From Candidatus Saccharimonadota bacterium (lineage in GTDB: Bacteria > Patescibacteriota > Saccharimonadia > Saccharimonadales > Saccharimonadaceae), in assembly GCA_017545485.1 (NCBI GenBank), contig JAFWMY010000008.1:62001-126000 (forward strand): 64,000 bases of DNA, read 5' to 3'. Below the pieces are notes generated by a model, which saw only the letters and a list, made by a program, of their open reading frames with translations, was not told the DNA's origin and ran no database searches. Within the stretch, counting starts at the first letter, position 1. Every line of letters starts with the position of its first letter. Position numbers and translations under genes: made by a program. Positions 48,981 to 60,000 of the stretch are shown here, one piece after another.

Positions 48981-50639
48981 ATGCTGTTAACATCAATTGT
49001 ATCAGGTATTGCGATGGCAATGCTGGTTATTATTGCTTCTTACCTCTTTAATGGAGGTAATGAGTATTACCCTAATGGGCAAGCATATGGCAGTTTAACG
49101 GTTGCTCATGTGATAGGAGGAATCTTCCTGGGTGCTCTTGTTTGGGCTATCTATTATTTTAGTAGCTCTGACAGAGTTGTAGCTATAGTAGGGACAATTA
49201 TAGTCTCGCTACTTATTATAATGATGGTAGTTTGGTCTCTTAGAGAGACTTCAAGATGGTATGAAGCATTAGTAATGAGCGGAATCATTGTGATTCTGTG
49301 TCATTTATTAATGACTACCATTTCACGGATTACTTCCAATATCTCTTGGAGCATAACTCTCCCATCTGTAGTATTAATTGTAGCGCTTGCTATAATTTGG
49401 ATAGGGTATTTCATATATCACTATTATGGCTTACACTTGATTGAGCCAGTTATTAATGGCGCATATCTTGTCGGAGCAATTATAACCGCGATAGTAGCAA
49501 TAATCTTAATTATTTGCTTACTAACGGGATTATTAATTCCAGCTTCGGCAAGGGGAAGTGGTAAAAAGCCAAGCGATAGCGAGGCAGTTGTAGAGGAAGT
49601 AGAGATAATAGAAACTACTTCGGAAAATGATACTTGGTATCATTTCTACAACAGTGTCCTTCAAAAGGACAAGGACTCTAAAAATGATTTTAACTTCGGA
49701 CCTGACCCTACCAATAAAAATTGGAAAGTGAAGGAGTACGAAGAGGAATTCAGAAGAAGGATCAAATATGACCCTGCTCTTGCAGCGGCTGACATGGCAT
49801 GGCTTGATGCCAATGTTGGAACCCGTTATTTGGGTGAATTCTACGAGTCTTGTAAAGAAGATTGGGCAAAAACTATGAATCTGACGAAAGAAAGATTTAT
49901 GGCAGACCAGATAGTCTTTTACAAGCATCTAGATGCGTTTTTTGCATTTTTAGATTCGGCTGATAAAGTTGAAATAAGAGAATGCAAATCGGTTTCGGAC
50001 CAGATGTATATGAACCCTTACACCGTTAATGGTGTACCGGATATTATCGTCATGCTGACCGATGACCACTCTGGCTATGAGCTAGTATACACGTTCGTGA
50101 TTAAGGACAATGTGTTTGAGGTTGCATACCGTATTAATTGCGGTTATCAACCGACGGATGTTTCCGAGATTATGAACATTACACCTCAGCCGAAGCCGGA
50201 GAAGCCGACGCCTGAAAACCCGACGGAACCACCTACGGAGCCGCCAACTGAGCCACCTACTGAACCTCAATATAATAAGGACCCGAATAAAGCTCCAAAG
50301 AAAAACACGGAGCCGAATGACGACAAGGGTCCTGGAGAGGACACGAATAATGGTAAAGGTTCTCAGTATTCAACGAAGGACCAAGAAACCAACTCAAACC
50401 ATTATGATTCTTATGAGGATTATGTCAAGGATATTAATGACTTGAATAAGACAAATGAGAACCAGAAGACAGATAAGGATTCTAGTGAGCCTTCAACCAA
50501 GGCTGACAAGGGTACTAATGTTGACAATAATGGTGACAAAATCAATGAGCAGACTCCAATTAAAGAGCCTGCAAAAACAGAAGATGGTAAAGAAATTACC
50601 ACAGAGCCAGCTGGTCCATGGGGGGGACCAACTGACTGA
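48981..50639 (+). CDS. Six-helix membrane protein with soluble domain and Pro/Thr/Glu stalk
   Basis: 552 residues. Residues ~1-190 contain about six membrane helices; ~195-395 form a soluble domain (WYHFYNSVLQKDKD, WLDANVGTRYLGEFYE, VPDIIVMLTDDHSGYELVYT); ~400-425 are EPPT repeats; the rest is Asn/Asp/Lys-rich and probably disordered. No family recognised. Leader 2 with a perfect GGAGG controls it. The tail composition suggests a surface-exposed or crowding segment. Confidence 0.7.
   Translation: MLLTSIVSGIAMAMLVIIASYLFNGGNEYYPNGQAYGSLTVAHVIGGIFLGALVWAIYYFSSSDRVVAIVGTIIVSLLIIMMVVWSLRETSRWYEALVMSGIIVILCHLLMTTISRITSNISWSITLPSVVLIVALAIIWIGYFIYHYYGLHLIEPVINGAYLVGAIITAIVAIILIICLLTGLLIPASARGSGKKPSDSEAVVEEVEIIETTSENDTWYHFYNSVLQKDKDSKNDFNFGPDPTNKNWKVKEYEEEFRRRIKYDPALAAADMAWLDANVGTRYLGEFYESCKEDWAKTMNLTKERFMADQIVFYKHLDAFFAFLDSADKVEIRECKSVSDQMYMNPYTVNGVPDIIVMLTDDHSGYELVYTFVIKDNVFEVAYRINCGYQPTDVSEIMNITPQPKPEKPTPENPTEPPTEPPTEPPTEPQYNKDPNKAPKKNTEPNDDKGPGEDTNNGKGSQYSTKDQETNSNHYDSYEDYVKDINDLNKTNENQKTDKDSSEPSTKADKGTNVDNNGDKINEQTPIKEPAKTEDGKEITTEPAGPWGGPTD
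50222..50267 (+). repeat. Short tandem coding repeat (EPPT units)
   Basis: Four imperfect 12-base units encoding Glu-Pro-Pro-Thr within the stalk of the membrane protein. Confidence 0.8.
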
Positions 50640-50825
50640 TAGTTTTCAAGATAGCATGGATGGAGCCCGGGGGAGCTTGAACTTTATTTTTAGAAGTCCC
50701 AGTAGCATTTTGCTACTGGGCTCTATCCAAGTTTGAAACTGAGATGATTTGGTTGTGCAGACGATATTTAACAATTCGGCTAGCAGTAAGTCCAATTAAT
50801 TATTTTTTTAGAAAGGATTATAATT
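50640..50825 (+). other. Intergenic hairpin region before the surface-protein gene
   Basis: A perfect 10-bp hairpin CCCAGTAGCA-TTT-TGCTACTGGG (50698-50720) competes with a longer pairing of GGATGGAGCCC (50658-50668) and GGGCTCTATCC (50718-50728). GTTTGAAACTGAGAT (50731-50745) repeats the motif at 48713. No strong promoter is seen, so the next gene may be read through or use an unknown promoter. Confidence 0.5.
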
Positions 50826-52076
50826 ATGAAAAGTATTTATAAAGCTGTGCTTGGCGTGTCAGCTGCCGCGGTTGTGATGGCTGGAACGCTTGCTCCTGTG
50901 ATGGTGACAGCTTGGGGTGACTCTGATAATGGTCGTCCTAGCTATACGCTTGATCAGATTAATCATGGTGATCTAGGAGACACCATTACGTTTAACTCAA
51001 TTTCTAACGGTAAAATTGGGGATGAAAAGAATTTCGTAGGTGCTAAGGTAGCTGGTGCTACGGTTAGTACTTGGAATGCTAATACTATTAACGTGAAAGA
51101 TGGCGAAACTTATACGATTCGTTTGTTCGTTCACAATAACAGCCCTAAGGGTGAGGAAGCGATTGCAAAGGGCGTAAAAGCAACTTTTTCGCTTCCTACT
51201 ACTGTCGCTAAATCTCAAACGATTATTGGCTACATTGATTCTTCAAACGCAGCTCCTACTCGTTACTGGGATGAAGTAACTTTAAATGCTAACGAAGATT
51301 TTTACCTTGAATATGTTGATGGCTCTGCTATGTATAATAACAATATAGGTGATTTCAAACTTCCTAACGAAGTAGTTACCTCTGGTGCTCTAGTTGGTTA
51401 TACTTCTATGAATGGTGAAATTCCTGGTTGTTATGAATATTCTGGTGTAGTTACTATTAACGTGAAGGTACATACTTCTGTAGCTGCTAAAGTTTCTAAA
51501 CAAGTTCGTATTAAGGGTACTAAAACCTGGAGCGAATCTGTAAATGCTAAGGTTGGTGATGAAGTTGAATATCAAATTGAATATGTCAACTTGCTTTCAC
51601 AAACTGTAAATGATGTAATGATTCGTGATGTACTTCCTACTAACGTAGAGTATGTAAACGATTCAACTTATCTTTACAATGCTAATTATCAAAGTGGCGT
51701 GAAACTTGCTGACAACACACTTACTACGTCTGGCATTAACATTGGTAGTTATTCTGCTAAAGGTAATGCTTATGTACGTTTTACTGGTAAAGTTGTTGAT
51801 AAGTCACTCGCTTGTGGTTCAAACCAATTGGTTAACTGGGCAAGCGCAACTGTAAACAAATCTGTTTACAAGGATGACGCTTCTGTGATGGTTTCTAAGG
51901 ATGATGAAACTTGTAAAGATAAGCCAGTTGATCCAACTCCTACACCTGATAATCCAGGTACTCCGACTGAAATCGTAAGTACCGGTGCAGGTACGATTGT
52001 AACTGGCGCGATTGGTGCCGGTGCAGTGGTAACTACACTTGGTTATTACATTGCTAGCCGAAAAAAGTTAAATTAA
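50826..52076 (+). CDS. Surface protein with DUF11-like repeat and sortase-like tail
   Basis: 416 residues: signal peptide (1-~29, ending near VTAWG), an N-terminal beta-rich region, a DUF11-type isopeptide-like repeat (~240-365, VGDEVEYQIEYVNLLSQTVNDV, DVLPTNVEYV), a Pro/Thr linker, and a tail VSTGAG followed by a membrane helix and RKKLN. The tail has the layout of a cell-wall sorting signal with TG before the helix but lacks the LP of LPxTG. An AAAGGA site precedes the ATG and a strong terminator follows. Confidence 0.78.
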   Translation: MKSIYKAVLGVSAAAVVMAGTLAPVMVTAWGDSDNGRPSYTLDQINHGDLGDTITFNSISNGKIGDEKNFVGAKVAGATVSTWNANTINVKDGETYTIRLFVHNNSPKGEEAIAKGVKATFSLPTTVAKSQTIIGYIDSSNAAPTRYWDEVTLNANEDFYLEYVDGSAMYNNNIGDFKLPNEVVTSGALVGYTSMNGEIPGCYEYSGVVTINVKVHTSVAAKVSKQVRIKGTKTWSESVNAKVGDEVEYQIEYVNLLSQTVNDVMIRDVLPTNVEYVNDSTYLYNANYQSGVKLADNTLTTSGINIGSYSAKGNAYVRFTGKVVDKSLACGSNQLVNWASATVNKSVYKDDASVMVSKDDETCKDKPVDPTPTPDNPGTPTEIVSTGAGTIVTGAIGAGAVVTTLGYYIASRKKLN

Positions 52077-52117
52077 GGCTGACCGCTTCACGGATGGGAA
52101 GGGTGGTCTAAAGAAAA

Positions 52118-52151
52118 GCGACAGGATTGTAATGATTCTGTCGCTTTTTTT
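52118..52151 (+). terminator. Terminator of the surface-protein gene
   Basis: GCGACAG, 13-base loop, CTGTCGC and seven Ts. Confidence 0.85.
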
Positions 52152-52309
52152 GGGGCTGTCAGTGTTGATGTTGTTAGGCTTGGATTTGATTGTGGAGTCT
52201 TCTGGTTTATAGTTTTTAGTTTGTTGGTTATTGTTGATTTTTGTGAAGCTTTAGTTTTTTGCTATATTTTTTGTTGATTTGAAAATGGTTATGGTATAAT
52301 GAAATGTAT

Positions 52310-53335
52310 ATGGATCCTACACAAAACAAAGATTCTTTTGATAGTTTTGGTCCGGGTGGAAATAGCACTGGTGGGCCAGTTGGAGGGCAGGCTGTTAATT
52401 CTGCGATGCCGGTTAGTGACTTCAGACAAGCTGGAGTGAACCCTATGATTAGTAATGCACCTAATCAGATGAATAGTTTTGGCCCTGCGACTGAAGGTGA
52501 TATCGTTCTAAACGACGGTTCGGCACAGAAACAATCTCGTATCCCGATCGTTATTTTAGCTGTTTTAATTGTTGCCGTTATAGTGGTTGTAATTGTGGTT
52601 TTAATTATAACTCAAGGGTCTAAAGGTGGCGGAGTGAGCGCAACTGATGAACGAGAAGCTTTTAATAGCTATGCCAATTATATTTTGCATGGGACTGAGA
52701 GCAAAGAAGATTTAGATGAAGAAACTATTAAGTATTCAGAACCATACTTTGAGCAGTTAAAAACAAATGAATTATCTAATTATCTAGAAATGGCAGAGAA
52801 AAAATATGATACATTTTATAAAATATATGCGATAAATGGTAACAGAAACTCTGCAATGAGGGGTTTAGCAAATTATTATCAGAAATTTGCATCAATAATT
52901 CCGTTGACTACAAGTGAAATTATTGATACGTATTATGATAATGGTGCTATAGCGGTAAATAATTTAATTAATAGTCGGTATAAGGTAATTGAGATGAATG
53001 AGAGCGGAGTTTCTGCATATGTTCGGGCTTTGGAGCGAAAAGATAGATTTATAATGCAAATAGCAGAGGCAGCCGATTTAGCTGGGTGTATAATAAGTGA
53101 GAAGTTTACTAGCTCATGTTATGATTTAAATGATAGTCAGCGTCAAGCGATGGTAGAAAATGAAAAAGATGTTATTGATTATTCTTGGAATATTAGTGAT
53201 AGTGCTTGGTTAGCGTTGAATTCTATTTATAATAATGTTTATGATACTGGACGCGTGGTGGGCGGTGCGTTAGATTTGGATATTTCAATTACTGACGAAG
53301 AGAATAATTCTCAAGATGGGGAGGATGAGAAATGA
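52310..53335 (+). CDS. Single-pass membrane protein in VirB6-like operon
   Basis: About 341 residues: a Gly/Pro/Asn-rich cytoplasmic start (~1-70), one long Val/Ile-rich membrane helix (~76-100), then ~240 mostly helical outer residues (EAFNSYANYILHG, RNSAMRGLANYYQKF). No family recognised. ATG 52304 and ATG 52310 are both in frame; TATAAT ends at 52300, and I chose the second. The next gene overlaps its stop by 4 bases. Confidence 0.65.
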   Translation: MDPTQNKDSFDSFGPGGNSTGGPVGGQAVNSAMPVSDFRQAGVNPMISNAPNQMNSFGPATEGDIVLNDGSAQKQSRIPIVILAVLIVAVIVVVIVVLIITQGSKGGGVSATDEREAFNSYANYILHGTESKEDLDEETIKYSEPYFEQLKTNELSNYLEMAEKKYDTFYKIYAINGNRNSAMRGLANYYQKFASIIPLTTSEIIDTYYDNGAIAVNNLINSRYKVIEMNESGVSAYVRALERKDRFIMQIAEAADLAGCIISEKFTSSCYDLNDSQRQAMVENEKDVIDYSWNISDSAWLALNSIYNNVYDTGRVVGGALDLDISITDEENNSQDGEDEK

Positions 53336-56300
53336 AAAGGAAGCTGTTGTTTGTTGTTATTCTAGGCGCGAGTTTGTTAGTTGCTACATTGTTTGGTAAG
53401 AATGTTTTAGCTGCAGATAGGGATACAATTATAAAAAAATGGCAATTTACTCAGTATGTACAGTGTGCAAAAGATGGAGGATTTAATGCTTATTTTGTTA
53501 GCCAATCAGATAATCCTGCCAATAGAAATGATTTAATAAGAGAGACAATTTATAATAAAAAACTTGGTCTCCTTGTCCCATCTTATAATTATGCTAGTAA
53601 TATGACTGCAAACTATGACTGTAAAGAAGTCCTAGGAGATGCTTTAGCGTCTTCTCCTTTTGGTGCAGACGTAACATGGTCAGACGGAAATGAAGCAAAA
53701 TCTTTATTAACTTCTTTAGGTTACAGTTTTGAAAGCGATGGATCTAGTGAAATTTTTATCAAACCGGGGCTAAAAGGTGGAGATTCGGTTATGACAGATT
53801 TCTATTATATGCCCCCTCCAATAACTTATAAATTCTTAAATGATAGCTATTGGTATACAGTTCCTGATAGTAAAGGTATGTTTATTATGGAACATGATAA
53901 GAAAAAAGGCGAGCTAAAGATTTCGCTTAGGCAACAACTTGGCAATATGTGCGTGTATATTGGAGGAGATATTAAGGAAAAGACATGGACGATTCCGCTT
54001 AATAGACCGAGTGCGGTTGTAAGTGAAATAAGATCTGCTTTAGGAAACTTGACTTTTAAATACCTTTGTCCAAATACTAATTGGAATCAAGATGCGGAGG
54101 AAGTAGAAATAGGATTTACTGGTACTGATTTTGTTGGTATTTCTAATAGCGGTAGATACACTTTTGATAAGGATAGTAATGTTGGAGTAAACACTGCTTT
54201 AAAAAATTTGAGTGGTATGACGACTATATACTCCTTAGATTATTCAAATAGTGAACTTTACACTCTGTATACATATTACTTATCCCATGCTGTAAGTGAA
54301 ACTGGTGGTCAATTAACTTGTGAATCTATTAGTTCAACTAGCAATTTAAAGCGGGTTAAATTAAAGGATGATACAGGTACTTTTAATAGTAATTGTTATG
54401 TTGGTTTTAATGGGAAGGAGCCTGCAGACATTAAAGTTAATACTCAGTTGCCTAGTAGTAGACGGGCATCTGAGCCACCAAGACTTGTTGAGATTTCTTT
54501 GGAGAGAGTAATAAATTGGCTTAATGGTGTAGATTCATCTACTTTAACGGATGTTCCAAGTGTTAGTGATATAGGTTCAAATGGCGAGGTTTTGGATGAC
54601 CCAACTTCGGAAATGAATTGTGCGAATTCTGGAGGGGCAGAGTCGTTAGGGTGGATCGTGTGCCCAATTATGAAGTTTTTAAGTGATGGGGCAAATAAAG
54701 CCTACAATGACGTAGTTGAGCCTAGTCTAAGGGTTGATCCGAAATTGTTTTCAGGAAATGATGGTGGAGTGTACCAGGGGTGGGAGACGTTTCGTAATAT
54801 AGCTAATGTCTTATTTATTATATTGTTATTAGTGGTAATATTTTCTCAATTAACTGGTGTGGGAATTGATAATTACGGAATAAAGAAGATTTTGCCAAAA
54901 CTAATTATAGCAGCAATACTAATAAATCTATCGTATTTGATATGTTTGGTATTTGTAGATTTGTCTAATATCCTTGGGAATAGTTTAAGATCTCTATTTG
55001 ACGGATTGGGGGCTAATCTGAGTCCGGCGTTAGATATTCCGGATTCTAATGCTGTTGGTGAGGTCAAAGCAACAGCAATAACTGGTGTAGTTATATTAGG
55101 CACCTTGGCTGCTATGGTTGGGGCAGTATGGCAAAATCCTGCGATTATATTGTCGCTTTTAGTTGCGGCTTTAGGTGTAGCTATTTCAGTATTCTTCCTG
55201 TTTATTTTATTGTCAGTGCGGGAAGCAGCGATTGTGGTGTTAGTTGCAATTTCTCCACTCGCTGTAGTGTGCTACACACTCCCTAATACAAAAAAGTTTT
55301 TTGATAAATGGTTGAAGTTTTTTGAGGGGTTGTTATTAGTATATCCGATTTGTGGCTTGCTCGTTGGTGGAGGCAACTACGTTTCTAATTTATTATTATC
55401 AGCCGATTTTGCTGGTGGCGGCTTCTTAAATGCTTTTACGGCTATGATTGTGGGGATTGTACCAATTTTCTTTATTCCAACTGTCTTGAAGGGGTCGTTT
55501 GCAGCGATGGGGGCGATTGGAGGGAAGTTGGCTGGACTTGGGAGAAACGCGAGAAGCTTGGCGACAAATAAGATTCGAGGTTCCGAAGGCTACAAGATGA
55601 CACAGGCAAGAGGTTTAGAGCGTAGAAATAGGATAAAGGCCGGAATCGATTCAAAGGGACAGCCTACTTGGAGAGGCGCAATAAAATCAAGATTTGCTAG
55701 AACGGGTGTAGGTAGAGCAATGGGATATCAAAAATTACAAGCATCTAGAGTGGCGGCGGCAAATAAAACTAGAGAACAAGATATTCAGCAAGCAGCAGAG
55801 TTAGGAGATGTAGGTTTGAGATATGATGTTTCTAAAAATCCTACGCAATCAACTGAAGATATGCTTATAGGTAGACTAGATGCTGCAGCAGCGAGCGGTG
55901 ATACTAATGAAATCTTTTCTATTATTGAACAAATGAAGAAGTCTAATATGAAAGATTCTCGTATTGCACAAGCAACAAGACGTGCTATAGGTAATAATTT
56001 GAATATACGAGACGATGGGAGACGTAAGAATTTTCTTGAAGAATTTGGCAAGAAATATGGTGGCGATTTCCTGAGAAAGGATTTCGAGCAAGCTCACTGG
56101 GCAAGACAAGGTGGGGTTGGTGTAAATGGTATAAGTGCGTTAGGAATTGGTGGGCAATGGGCTAACCAAAGAAATGCTGCTGGTAAAAGTAATATGTCTA
56201 TTGATGATATGAAAGACGAAGATGTCGCAGCACTATCTTCTGATAGGTTGTATGATATGATAGCTGGTGGGATGATTTCCCAAGCGCAAGCGCAACGTGT

Positions 56301-56652
56301 TTGGTCGGCAAATGGTAACATGGACGATACAAATAGATTGATGTTAGGTGCGTATAGCAATGAGGGCACAATTCTTACTAAAGGACAGGCAGCGGAGCAA
56401 CTAGATCCAAATACTAGAACGATGGATGAGCGAACTGTTAGAGCTTATACCGAACGAGCGGCAACTGATACTAGGATAAGAGATGTAGAATGGAGAGATA
56501 GTCAAGGCAGGCACCAGCAGACTGACCCATTAATCGTGAGGCCCGAAGGTCATATAGTGGGTAATCAGAGTAATATGCATAATGGATATTTAGAGCAGCA
56601 AGGCACAAGTGCGGCAGAATTAGAAGAGATAAATAGGAATTTGAGGAGATAG
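53332..56652 (+). CDS. Large VirB6/TrbL-like membrane protein
   Basis: 1106 residues: signal peptide (1-~28), ~450-residue outer region with paired cysteines, then seven or so membrane helices (~480-730) of the TrbL/VirB6 type (FRNIANVLFIILLLVVIFSQL, SVREAAIVVLVAISPLAVVC, FFDKWLKFFEGLLLVYPICG), and a ~370-residue basic, helical cytoplasmic tail (RGLERRNRIKAG, RAMGYQKLQASRVAAANK). VirB6-like proteins form the inner-membrane pore of type IV secretion; VirB4 or VirD4 are not in this window. A very long outer N-domain is a feature of CPR versions. Confidence 0.75.
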   Translation: MKRKLLFVVILGASLLVATLFGKNVLAADRDTIIKKWQFTQYVQCAKDGGFNAYFVSQSDNPANRNDLIRETIYNKKLGLLVPSYNYASNMTANYDCKEVLGDALASSPFGADVTWSDGNEAKSLLTSLGYSFESDGSSEIFIKPGLKGGDSVMTDFYYMPPPITYKFLNDSYWYTVPDSKGMFIMEHDKKKGELKISLRQQLGNMCVYIGGDIKEKTWTIPLNRPSAVVSEIRSALGNLTFKYLCPNTNWNQDAEEVEIGFTGTDFVGISNSGRYTFDKDSNVGVNTALKNLSGMTTIYSLDYSNSELYTLYTYYLSHAVSETGGQLTCESISSTSNLKRVKLKDDTGTFNSNCYVGFNGKEPADIKVNTQLPSSRRASEPPRLVEISLERVINWLNGVDSSTLTDVPSVSDIGSNGEVLDDPTSEMNCANSGGAESLGWIVCPIMKFLSDGANKAYNDVVEPSLRVDPKLFSGNDGGVYQGWETFRNIANVLFIILLLVVIFSQLTGVGIDNYGIKKILPKLIIAAILINLSYLICLVFVDLSNILGNSLRSLFDGLGANLSPALDIPDSNAVGEVKATAITGVVILGTLAAMVGAVWQNPAIILSLLVAALGVAISVFFLFILLSVREAAIVVLVAISPLAVVCYTLPNTKKFFDKWLKFFEGLLLVYPICGLLVGGGNYVSNLLLSADFAGGGFLNAFTAMIVGIVPIFFIPTVLKGSFAAMGAIGGKLAGLGRNARSLATNKIRGSEGYKMTQARGLERRNRIKAGIDSKGQPTWRGAIKSRFARTGVGRAMGYQKLQASRVAAANKTREQDIQQAAELGDVGLRYDVSKNPTQSTEDMLIGRLDAAAASGDTNEIFSIIEQMKKSNMKDSRIAQATRRAIGNNLNIRDDGRRKNFLEEFGKKYGGDFLRKDFEQAHWARQGGVGVNGISALGIGGQWANQRNAAGKSNMSIDDMKDEDVAALSSDRLYDMIAGGMISQAQAQRVWSANGNMDDTNRLMLGAYSNEGTILTKGQAAEQLDPNTRTMDERTVRAYTERAATDTRIRDVEWRDSQGRHQQTDPLIVRPEGHIVGNQSNMHNGYLEQQGTSAAELEEINRNLRR

Positions 56653-57000
56653 CAGTTTTTGTTAATTGGAATTTGGCACCAAATTTTAACCCGTAATAAT
56701 AAGCGATAATCCTGTTTAAGCTAATAGCATCATGCTTTTATAAAATCTTAAAATTTCGCAAATAAAGAAAAGAGTGTGCAAAAAAATATTGTGCACATCC
56801 TTTGCACATTCTTTTAAGAAAAATATACACCCCTCATGTTTATATAAAAAATTTTGCTTAAAGACACTTTCTTGATAACTACAATCTGCTATTGGCTGTA
56901 ATATTCCAAAAATCCCTTCCAATTTTCCTTTACATAACCAAAAACATGATATAATAGAAGAGACCAAAAGGTCATACATTTAACAAACAGGTGTTTAAAA
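56653..57000 (+). other. AT-rich intergenic region with hairpins and repeated TGTGCA
   Basis: Holds a weak terminator hairpin AATTTGG-CA-CCAAATT (56670-56685), three TGTGCA/TGCACA motifs (56775-56808) that could bind a regulator, an extended -10 (TGA TATAAT, 56950-56955) and a leader hairpin GACC-AAAA-GGTC (56962-56973) before the GTG at 57001. No gene is convincing here. Confidence 0.5.
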
Positions 57001-60000
57001 GTGAAAAGAACAAATACAAAGAGTATTTTTGGGGCGTTGTGTTTGTTTTTTGCTATCTCATTATTTTCTGTATTTTGTAGTATTAGTTTTAATACTATTT
57101 CAGTATCTGCCTATTCAGCAGCGATTTCTACCAGTAATTCAGTAACTCTGGATGCAACCATTAATGGTACAGGTACCAGCATAAAAGCTGAATCTATTAA
57201 TATTCAAACAGACTGCCGTGCAGGATATAACCTAAATATAGCAACTCCTAATGGCAGTAATCTATATTTAAATGGAAACAATTCAGAAAATGCATCATTT
57301 ACTGCAGTAGATGGTACATCTGCTCTAAGCAGCAGTAATAATACTAATAAATGGGGCTATACTCTAGCAACTAATCCTACCAGCTCTACAGTATTCTTAC
57401 CATTATCTGCTAATACATCAGTGCTTAAAACTCCAGCTCAGACTGCCAGTCCTAATAGCAATATTAATGATACCTTTAACATTAATTATGGCGTACATAC
57501 AGACGAAACTATAACTCCTGGTGCATATAGAATGGGGAATAACGGTACAATCGTTTATTACCTTACTATGGATGAGACCTGTATGACAGTAAACATTGCT
57601 TATGATGGTAATAATGCAGATGCTGGTACTATGGGTGCAGCTGGCACCGGAATAATCCATACCGGAGTTAAAGATGGTGATACTATAGACCTAATTGCCA
57701 GTAACTTCAGCAGGACTGGCTATGGCTTTGCAGGATGGAGTACAGACCAGAATGCCGGAGCTAAACTTACCGATAATGATAATACTAATAATCCAATCGT
57801 TTATGGTCCACAAGAAACTGTTACTCTTCCTAATGGCTTTACGAATTATGACACAGACAATGATGGCATCGTAAAATTATATGCTGTATGGATACCAAGT
57901 CAAGGCAATCTACAAGGTTGGATGGGCTGTAGCAGTTTAGATACTGCCGCATATGACAGTACTACCGGAGCATTAGACCTCACTAAGAAATCTGTCACTG
58001 CATTAACAGACCAACGTGATAATGATACTTATGCCGTAGCTAGGCTCGCTGATGGTAAATGTTGGATGATTGAGAATCTAAGGCTTGATAATACCAATTC
58101 AGACAACTCTACTGGGGATTTGGCTCAAGGTTACGGCATATCTGCAACTTATGGTAATTTCGAAGGTTTAGCCAACGCAGAATCTAGCAACTTTACTGCC
58201 TCCGGTTACTCTAATAGCCTCTATTATAGTGGTACTCAAAGTGGTACTGCTACGGTAAACATTGGCACAAGTGACAACCCAAGTAATCGTATACCACGAT
58301 ATAACAATCTTAATACTCAGTTTAGAGCTAATAACCCAACCGGCAATACTTTCTCAAATAACAACACTTCTGGTGGTATGTATAGTTACGGCAATTACTA
58401 TACTTGGGCAGCCGCTATTGCAAATACTACTGCTTATACTACGGACGGCCAACCCGTTACTGATACTTCTCTTTGTCCTATTGGCTGGAGATTACCGCAG
58501 GGCGGTGATAAAACTAGAATTACGTCAAACGACGATAATGATTTCTGGAATCTCACAGTAGATGCACTTAACGGTGGAATTAATCCGGCGAATTACGATA
58601 GTGTAACTAGGCCGTACTATACAGATATTACCGAAGCTGGTCCAGTAGCGGTTAAACTTAGGAGTTTCCCTAATAATTTTCTTTACTCCGGTGACTTTCA
58701 ACAATCATCGTTGGCCGCCGGCGGTATCGGTCACTATTGGTCATCCACTGCTAACAATGGGACCAATTCGTATGAACTGCGCCTAGGTAATAATTACGTA
58801 TATCCAGGTACTAACCGTAATAGTAAGTACATCGGTTATAGCATTAGATGTGTTGCTTCTGAATCCGAAACTTTTGTCTTAACTTACAACGCTAATGGTG
58901 GTTTTGGTGCACCTGTTCCCCAAACTATCAGTGCAAACGTTTTGGCTACTTTTTCAATTAGCAGTACCACTCCTACTCGCTCAGGTTACACCTTTGCCGG
59001 TTGGACGGATGAAAAAGGCAATGAAGTTCAAGCTGGTGGCAGCTTCACTACTAAAGATCCAAACGCTGTACTCTATGCTATCTGGACCAACAACAACTGT
59101 AATCCTACGGCTACCACAATAGGTACTGGCAATACTTCTACAGATGCCGTCTGCCTCCAGGATGTCACTCCAAGTATGAAAGCCGCTCTTCCTACCGCTA
59201 CAGCTACTACCGGCACTTATAATCTCATTGATGCTCGTGACAACCAATCCTATACTATAGCTAAGCTCCCAGACGATAATCTCTGGATGACCAAGAACTT
59301 GAACTACAGTTCTATAAACCTGAATACTTCATATGATACAGATACCCCCACCACCTTCCGTCTGCCAGAAAGCACCACTACTTCAAACACCAACAATACT
59401 ACAGCAAGCATTCGTACCACTAATAATAGTGGCAATAATAATAACGGCACCTACTACTCCTGGCCAGCCGCCATCGCTAGCACAGCTAGCTATAGCAGTG
59501 GCAATGTTGCTTCATCCATCTGTCCCAAAGGTTGGGATCTCCCACCCAGCAATGCCTATACTAATCTCAAAACTCAGGCAGACTATAAGACTGGTAACCT
59601 CACCACCTCAGCCCCCAGCTCCTTCCTCATCAATGGTGGCTTCACTAATGGCGCTTCCTTTTACCAAACTAGTTACAGTCACTTCTGGACCAGTACCGTT
59701 AGCTCTTCCTCTGCTGCTTATGGCGCCAGAGTCAACGGCACTACTATGACCACCAGTAGCACTACTAGCACCACTTACGGTGGCAACAAATACTATCGTA
59801 AGAACATCCGCTGCATCGCCAGTAACGGTACGGTCACCATCAACTACGAAGGCAACGGCACTGCTGAATATCCAGTCACCGGCACAGTAGCCTCTCAAAC
59901 TAATGTAGATATAATCTCCACTAATACTCAACCCGGCACTGGCTTCACTAGAACCGGTTGGGTCTTTAACGGCTGGAACACCGCCGCCGATGGCACCGGT

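Noticed and set aside
50222-50267. Possible CRISPR-like short repeats
   Set aside because: They are in-frame EPPT codon repeats without spacers. No CRISPR array or cas gene is present anywhere in the window.
56716-56979. 87-residue minus-strand open frame
   Set aside because: Composition is that of AT-rich noncoding DNA, it runs through the promoter of the giant gene and has no RBS or box upstream.
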